Part shown: positions 58,910-64,000 of the stretch, piece after piece
Layout: every line of letters begins with the position of its first letter
Numbering within the stretch: position 1 is the stretch's first letter
NCBI GenBank assembly: GCA_033026295.1
Contig: CM065181.1
Coordinates: 6,233,001 to 6,297,000, forward strand
Direction: 5' to 3'
From: Channa striata
Lineage: Eukaryota; Chordata; Actinopteri; Anabantiformes; Channidae
Length of the DNA stretch: 64,000 nucleotides
Translations under genes and position numbers: made by a program
Notes under the pieces: generated by a model
What the model saw: the letters and a program-made list of their open reading frames with translations, nothing else
Database searches by the model: none
Told to the model about the DNA's origin: nothing

Positions 58910-60042
58910 AGCATCTTTGCCATTCTTAGCAGACTGGGGCTCACTATAAATATTTTATATGGCACAGTGCATGTGGGAAAAATGTATTTTTAGCTTCCTC
59001 CAGTGCTTTCACCAGAAGCCAGCTCTGTGAAGCCAGACAGCTTTTTGGTGTGGATTAATTTCACTCTGCTCGTGTGTGCATGTGCATCAGCGTCGGCCAT
59101 GATTAATTTTAATCAAATTCCGACGGCTGTAAATGGCAACAGTTACGCCATTGATTCTCAATGAGTTCTTTTAAGGTAGGATACACTGTTTGAGCTTTAA
59201 AGTCAATAATGTTCCTTCATCTCAGTGTTTGTGGGACTTTACGCAAGGTGATCCCTCGCTTCCCCAGAGGACGCTTTGAAAGACAGAAACCCTAACACCG
59301 CAAAACAGGGACTGCGAGGGAAAATCAAGGAATGGAAAGCGAGAAAAGCCTGTGCAGACGTTGGGTAGTGAGGGACGGGATGTTAAAATGCAAAGCACAC
59401 CCTTCCCCCGGCCACCAACACATGCATGCATGAACATGAGCAGCAGACAGCGGTCACACACTCACAGTCGCAGCGCTGAGAACACCCAAGGATGCATCCT
59501 TCTCTCTCTGCCTGGACATAAAAGAGCATTAAGGTTTAAAACAAAAGCTAGACTCTCATTGGTGGTGCAGGCATTACACACATCCATGGGCCATTAGCAA
59601 CATCACTGATGCATGCAGATTTTCTTCCTCCCTATTTTGCACCTCTGGAGTCTCCTCAATGCAAAGGTGCGATGAACGGAAGGAAGCACGTGCTACATTG
59701 AGTTGCCTTTTCAAAGATACTGAATCTCCACCTGACTAATTTAAAGCCATCATGTCGGTTGGACACGCTCTGCTTTCTATGTTCCAACTGCAGAATACCT
59801 GCACAAGGTTTTGTACAGCACGGGGATGAGAAATTGTAGGAAAGCAACAAATGCTATGGCAACAACCTTGACGGATGTTTTTTGTAGGAGAACTTCACTG
59901 CATTTTCTGTCCTCCGTGTCTGTGTTTCCTGCCTAATTCATCTCTCTCCTTCTGCTTCTCCTTGCCCTCCTTTCATTGCTGTTTTCCTGACAGGAGGATG
60001 GAAGCCATCCGGACTGCTAATAAGGGAAAGGGCTTTCGCGAA
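58910..60042. other. Gene-free stretch
   Basis: No recognisable feature. Confidence 0.4.
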
Positions 60043-60077
60043 GTGTGTGTGTGTGTGCGTGTGTGTGTGTGAGGAGA

Positions 60078-60110
<33 letters not shown>
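60043..60110. repeat. Compound TG microsatellite
   Basis: Two TG runs (60043-60071 and 60081-60110) separated by GAGGAGAGAG, with single CG and TTTG interruptions. Confidence 0.95.
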
Positions 60111-61706
60111 AGGGAGGAGGACACAGAGAGAGTGTCTTTGTTTGTGTGTGCATGCCAGTGTTGGGATTTTGGAAGAGGGTAAGGCCAGGAGCAGAAACAG
60201 AAAGAGTGAAAAAGATAAAGCAAGATGTGCTCTCCAGCTCTCTTCCCTCGATCTGTTTCCTCTCTGTTACTAGGCAACACCTGCAGGCATGCACTAAATA
60301 AAGCCTTGTACCTGCTACTCAACACCCCACCTCTAACTTCAACTCTCTCTGTCTGTCTCTGTCCTCATCAACCCCATCCATCTCAGCTTCACTCATTCAT
60401 CTCATAACTCTTCATCATCCCGGCACCTATTACTTTCCTCTGTCGCCTCTTCCTGCTTCATAATCCCTTTGGTTTGACAATGAACAGAAATGACAGCACC
60501 TCTTATGTTGGAAAATTAAACAAAAAAAAAAACTGTGGAACACACTTAGAAACGATAAATCATACTGCAGGTTCCATCTGCGAGTTACTTTTCGCAAACA
60601 CGTTGTATGTATCTGAATCTAACGAAAGGATGAAGGTGACCTATAAGGAAATCTCGGATTACCAAAAGAAAATCCTTTAACAGAGAGCTATTTAAAAACC
60701 TTTCTGTTCCAAAGATGGATCCTCTTCTGGAGGAGTTCTGGAGGAGCAGGTCGACCAAGACTACCTACGTTAAGGCCACAGGTTATGGGTGCTTTCTGTT
60801 TGCGAGCCAAAACAACATCCGCCCACACTACGTATTTTAGGTTGTAGGAGGAAATGGTGCATTATTTATAGCCAGTAGACTTTTTGATTTATGGCTTCGC
60901 CCCAGAACAAACAGAGCACAGTGCCGGGAACAAGCCGTTTGGACTTCTTTGACCATCCAAGCAAAGAAGAGTGTATTGTAGAGTGCATTGCCACAGTGCT
61001 GCCGCCATCTGTTTGGGTACTGATATAACTTTTCTACCAAGCTTCGTTTTCCATATACACATCACACCACCGCCCTTTGACTCTGGGATTCCGTCATCCA
61101 GGTCATGGATATACCAAAGCTGCAGATCAGGAAAATCAGGTGATGTTAGTGTGATGGATGTGCTGTAAGGCAAATGGAAGTTTGATATCAATCAGATGCA
61201 TGTTCTGCTTGAGCTAGAACCAGAGTAAACCAGTTGACCAATTAACTCTATGAACAAATGTCATGGACAAATCATAACAATTTACTGTATTCTTGACAAA
61301 CCCAACAGTGAACTGACTCTACTCACTGGGGTGACGTCTGTCACTCTGCAAGATTATACAAATGTAAAATTCTGTAACTTGTTAGTCTAAGTACTTCACA
61401 TTAATAAAAAAAAAGAACTTTACCATTCTTGTGTCTCACATTTTTCTCTCTTGCTTTTCAAGTAAACAGCTAACACTGGCACTGGAGACATGTCACGTAC
61501 ACTTCAGTTGCCACAGTGGGGCTGCATAAGCTTTAAGGCACATTGAAGTAAAAAGGCATAAAATATTTTGGCAAAAATGAAAAAAGATACAGGCATCAGC
61601 CATGGGAAGTAAAGAAGTACGCAAAGAACGTGTGCCGGGGTAGATTTCAACTTACAGGTCTGAAAGTTTTGTAATTTACGAATTTAATAGAAGCCTTTTA
61701 ATTATT
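60111..61706. other. Gene-free stretch
   Basis: Small open frames on both strands (for example 60474-60680 and 60889-61191) show no recognisable domain. A pyrimidine-rich section lies at about 60320-60470. Confidence 0.4.
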
Positions 61707-61790
61707 TTTACATTTCCATTATACATTTTGTAATTTGGCAGACGCTTTTATATAAAGAAACTTACAATGAGGCAAATTTTTGTCTTCTGT
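61707..61790 (-). repeat. Teleost retroposon 3' tail, second copy
   Basis: The reverse complement reads TCATTGTAAGTTTCTTTATA then TAAAAGCGTCTGCCAAATTA and CAAAATGTATAATGG, the same tail as at 34850-34951 but inverted and independently diverged. Confidence 0.7.
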
Positions 61791-63007
61791 TGCACGCAAA
61801 CTCCTTCATACCAGCAGCAGTAAACCCTCAACAAACGGCCTCCACAGACCTTAACAGAATCACTGTCCTCCTTCTGCCTTTCTATTTCTCTATTGCTACT
61901 CTTCTTTTAGTGCCATATGAAATATTACTTACATTCCTAAAGAGATGCCCCCCCCCGGTACTGGACTTGATAAAGACTTGTCTCGTTTCCTGTAGTAAGT
62001 GCAGAAAAATAATTCAGCTGAAGTCACATCTGTTAAAAAAAATTGCTTGGAATGGATGCTGGTGAAGGCCCGTGTTAGAGCATGCAGCATTAATGCAGGG
62101 TGACCCAGTCCTCACCTGGATTTTGCCCTGAACTCTTAATTCCTTTACCTTGACAGTAATATTATTTCTCCTTTGGTTATTTGTCAGTGGAGGCAGGATT
62201 AGGGTTGAGGCGACAGAGACAGATAGAAAGAAATAGGCAGTAGTTAAAGACTACTGCGCAGCGCAGGGGAACAGGCAGGTACAACTAACCCCAAACTGTC
62301 ATTCTGAAATACAATCCCATTTTTCTCTCTGTGCTGCCGAGGAGGATAAATCCTCAGACTGTATATGAGATCAGCCAGCGTGACAGGCAGTAAGTACAGT
62401 TTGTAAGCAATGACCCTGTGCTGTTCAGTGATCTTGGGTTTGACCAATATGACGGGTTTGGTTCTTCTAGACTTTAAAACTCTTCTATTTAAACCTTGAT
62501 ATGTATTCAAGTTTAATAAACACGAAGGTCTGCTAACCACTTTATTTCACTTCAATCAGGTACATTAAGTGATGTGGATGCTGTTCATCACAGTAAGTGT
62601 GAAGAGGACTCGTGTATCTCAGACATGATTTCATAACACATAAAAAGAGTTTTTTATATTCAAACCCTGGAATCAGTTCTGCAAGAGTATCATGAGTGTC
62701 CGCATACATGTTTAGCATGAGTCAGGAACAAAGGATGGGGAGGGCAAAGAACAGAGCGTAACAGAGGACAGGCTCTGACTCTTATCATGTGGAGGGAAGG
62801 GAAGGAAAGAAGCTGCCTTAAAATTTTTATATTTAGAGGTTGCATGTGAGCATATGGATAAAAAACACAAACTGGCTTTGCACAAAATCAGACAGAGCCA
62901 TAACCAGAGATTTACCAGCAGATTTTGAATGTGTGTGTGTGTGTGTAGGGGGGGGGGAGCTGAGTGGGATCTAGTTTAATCCAAACATGAAACAGAAGAT
63001 TCCCGCA

Positions 63008-63008
<1 letters not shown>
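61791..63008. other. Gene-free stretch
   Basis: A C9 run occurs at about 61949-61957 and a G9 run at about 62949-62957. No exon is recognised. Confidence 0.4.

Positions 63009-63052
<44 letters not shown>
63009..63052. repeat. CA microsatellite
   Basis: Uninterrupted CA run of 44 bp, followed by a C-rich segment (CTCCCCCCCCAACCCCTCCT). Confidence 0.97.
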
Positions 63053-63054
<2 letters not shown>

Positions 63055-63209
63055 TACAACACTCCCCCCCCAACCCCTCCTCTCTGTCACTCTCTGATTT
63101 TGCCTCCCTCAGTCCCTTTTAGAGTTGCATAACGGCTTGATTGTATAATCCCAAACATATATGCATGTCCACGAGGCTGAGGGCAAGAGGCATGCAAGAG
63201 CATCAAAAT

Positions 63210-63244
63210 GGGGGGAGCGGGAGGAGGAGGGGGGGTGAAAGGGG
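63210..63244 (+). other. G-quadruplex-type motif
   Basis: Runs of G6, G3, G7 and G4 lie within 35 bp, separated by loops of at most 8 nt (GGGGGGAGCGGGAGGAGGAG followed by GGGGGGTGAAAGGGG). The motif meets the usual four-runs-of-three rule. Confidence 0.6.
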
Positions 63245-63645
63245 AAAAAAGGACACAGTCCACAGTGCTGCATTACACTGAATACAGGCCGTGTCTGGAT
63301 TAGGGCTCAGATGCTGTTGCAAGTTTATTCATGAAAATCCCTTCAGGCTGAGGTAAGATCAACTACAGGTGAGCAGAGACGATGGCAGATCTAATATTAT
63401 TATTATTTTTAGAAATAGTACTTGGTGACAAGCCAGGGTGATGTAATAAATTTCAAATGATGCAAACATAAAATGTCCCTCAACCTGGGATGAAATCAAA
63501 GATATAAATTAACATTTTCTTTGTAAATTTTCTTTCTCTCTGTCTCCACTTTGAGTTTGACTAATTGGAGTTTCTGCCACTTTGCAACAACTTTAGAACA
63601 AGCTGAAAATTTAACATCAGCCACGTTGACAGAAACTAAAATTAT

Positions 63646-64000
63646 TATATACAGACATTCAGAAAGTTTTCAGCCCCCATCACTCTTTTCAATATTCTTA
63701 TGTTGCTGCATGATACTACAGTTGTTCAAATATTTTTTCTCATTACACACTACGATAACAAATCAGTTTTAGAAATGCCTGTATTTAAAAAAAAAAGAAA
63801 TATCACATGTACATAAGTATTCAGACCCTTTTGCTCAGTACTTTGTATTGTAGCACCTTTTGCACCAATTACAGCCTCAAGTTTTTTTGAGTATGACGTA
63901 ATTGACGCATTGTGCGTCTGGGTTGGGGGATTTTCTGACATTCTTCTCCGCAAATCCTCTCGGACAGGTTGTGTGGGGACTGTCAGTGGACAGCCATAAT
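63646..64000. mobile_element. Tc1/mariner-type transposon end, cut by window edge
   Basis: Ordered matches to a well-known fish Tc1/mariner element include CATTCAGAAAGTTTTCAGCC, ATTCTTATGTTGCTGCATGA, ACATAAGTATTCAGACCCTT, TTGCACCAATTACAGCCTCA, CATTCTTCTCCGCAAATCCT and GTCAGTGGACAGCCATAAT. The left end begins near TATATACAGACATTCAG, consistent with a TA target site. No intact transposase is visible in the part present. The copy is diverged and the right end is outside the window. Confidence 0.75.

Noticed and set aside
1..64000. CRISPR arrays, prokaryotic operons or endogenous virus genes
   Set aside because: No regularly spaced direct repeats, no tightly packed long frames, and no viral polymerase or capsid motifs were recognised.

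Overview
The window is vertebrate nuclear DNA, almost certainly from a percomorph-type teleost fish. Three things point there: genes split by GT-AG introns, many CA/TG microsatellites, and several teleost-typical interspersed repeats (tRNA-derived SINEs of the type described as the African cichlid family, Tc1/mariner pieces, LINE-like 3' tails ending in a GGATAAAAGCGTCTG-type motif). Nothing bacterial, viral or CRISPR-like was seen.

Only two protein-coding genes could be reconstructed. On the minus strand, 37835 down to 36653, lies a complete four-exon med10 gene (134 residues, Mediator middle module). On the plus strand, 40636 to 48557, lies a complete two-exon ube2ql1 gene (278 residues, or 161 from an internal start). 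It encodes a non-canonical ubiquitin-conjugating enzyme of the UBE2Q-like type. The genes are head to head with about 2.8 kb between start codons, the same neighbour pair as human 5p15.31 (from memory). The shared spacer holds a probable med10 core promoter (CCAAT and an X-box-like palindrome), a (TTA)n/(GTT)n tract, and a TATA-like box with a CpG-rich block and a good splice acceptor. The last three suggest a non-coding first exon for ube2ql1.

Region by region: 1-36.5 kb is gene-poor, with SINE, LINE-tail and other interspersed repeats, microsatellites and no convincing coding exon. 36.5-38.1 kb is med10 and its promoter. 38.1-40.6 kb is the divergent spacer. 40.6-49.9 kb is ube2ql1, with a 7.1 kb intron and a 3' UTR that starts with a perfect stem-loop. 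49.9-64 kb is again gene-poor, ending in a Tc1/mariner-type element cut by the window edge.

The two genes do not act in one pathway as far as is known; their link is positional. I found no new multi-gene system. The most unusual local structures are a perfect 27-bp-arm palindrome with a 1-nt spacer at 17617-17671, the ube2ql1 stem-loop at 48588-48611, the 117-residue N-terminal extension of ube2ql1, and an imperfect two-tier hairpin at 56263-56328. All family assignments are from recognition, without database searches.
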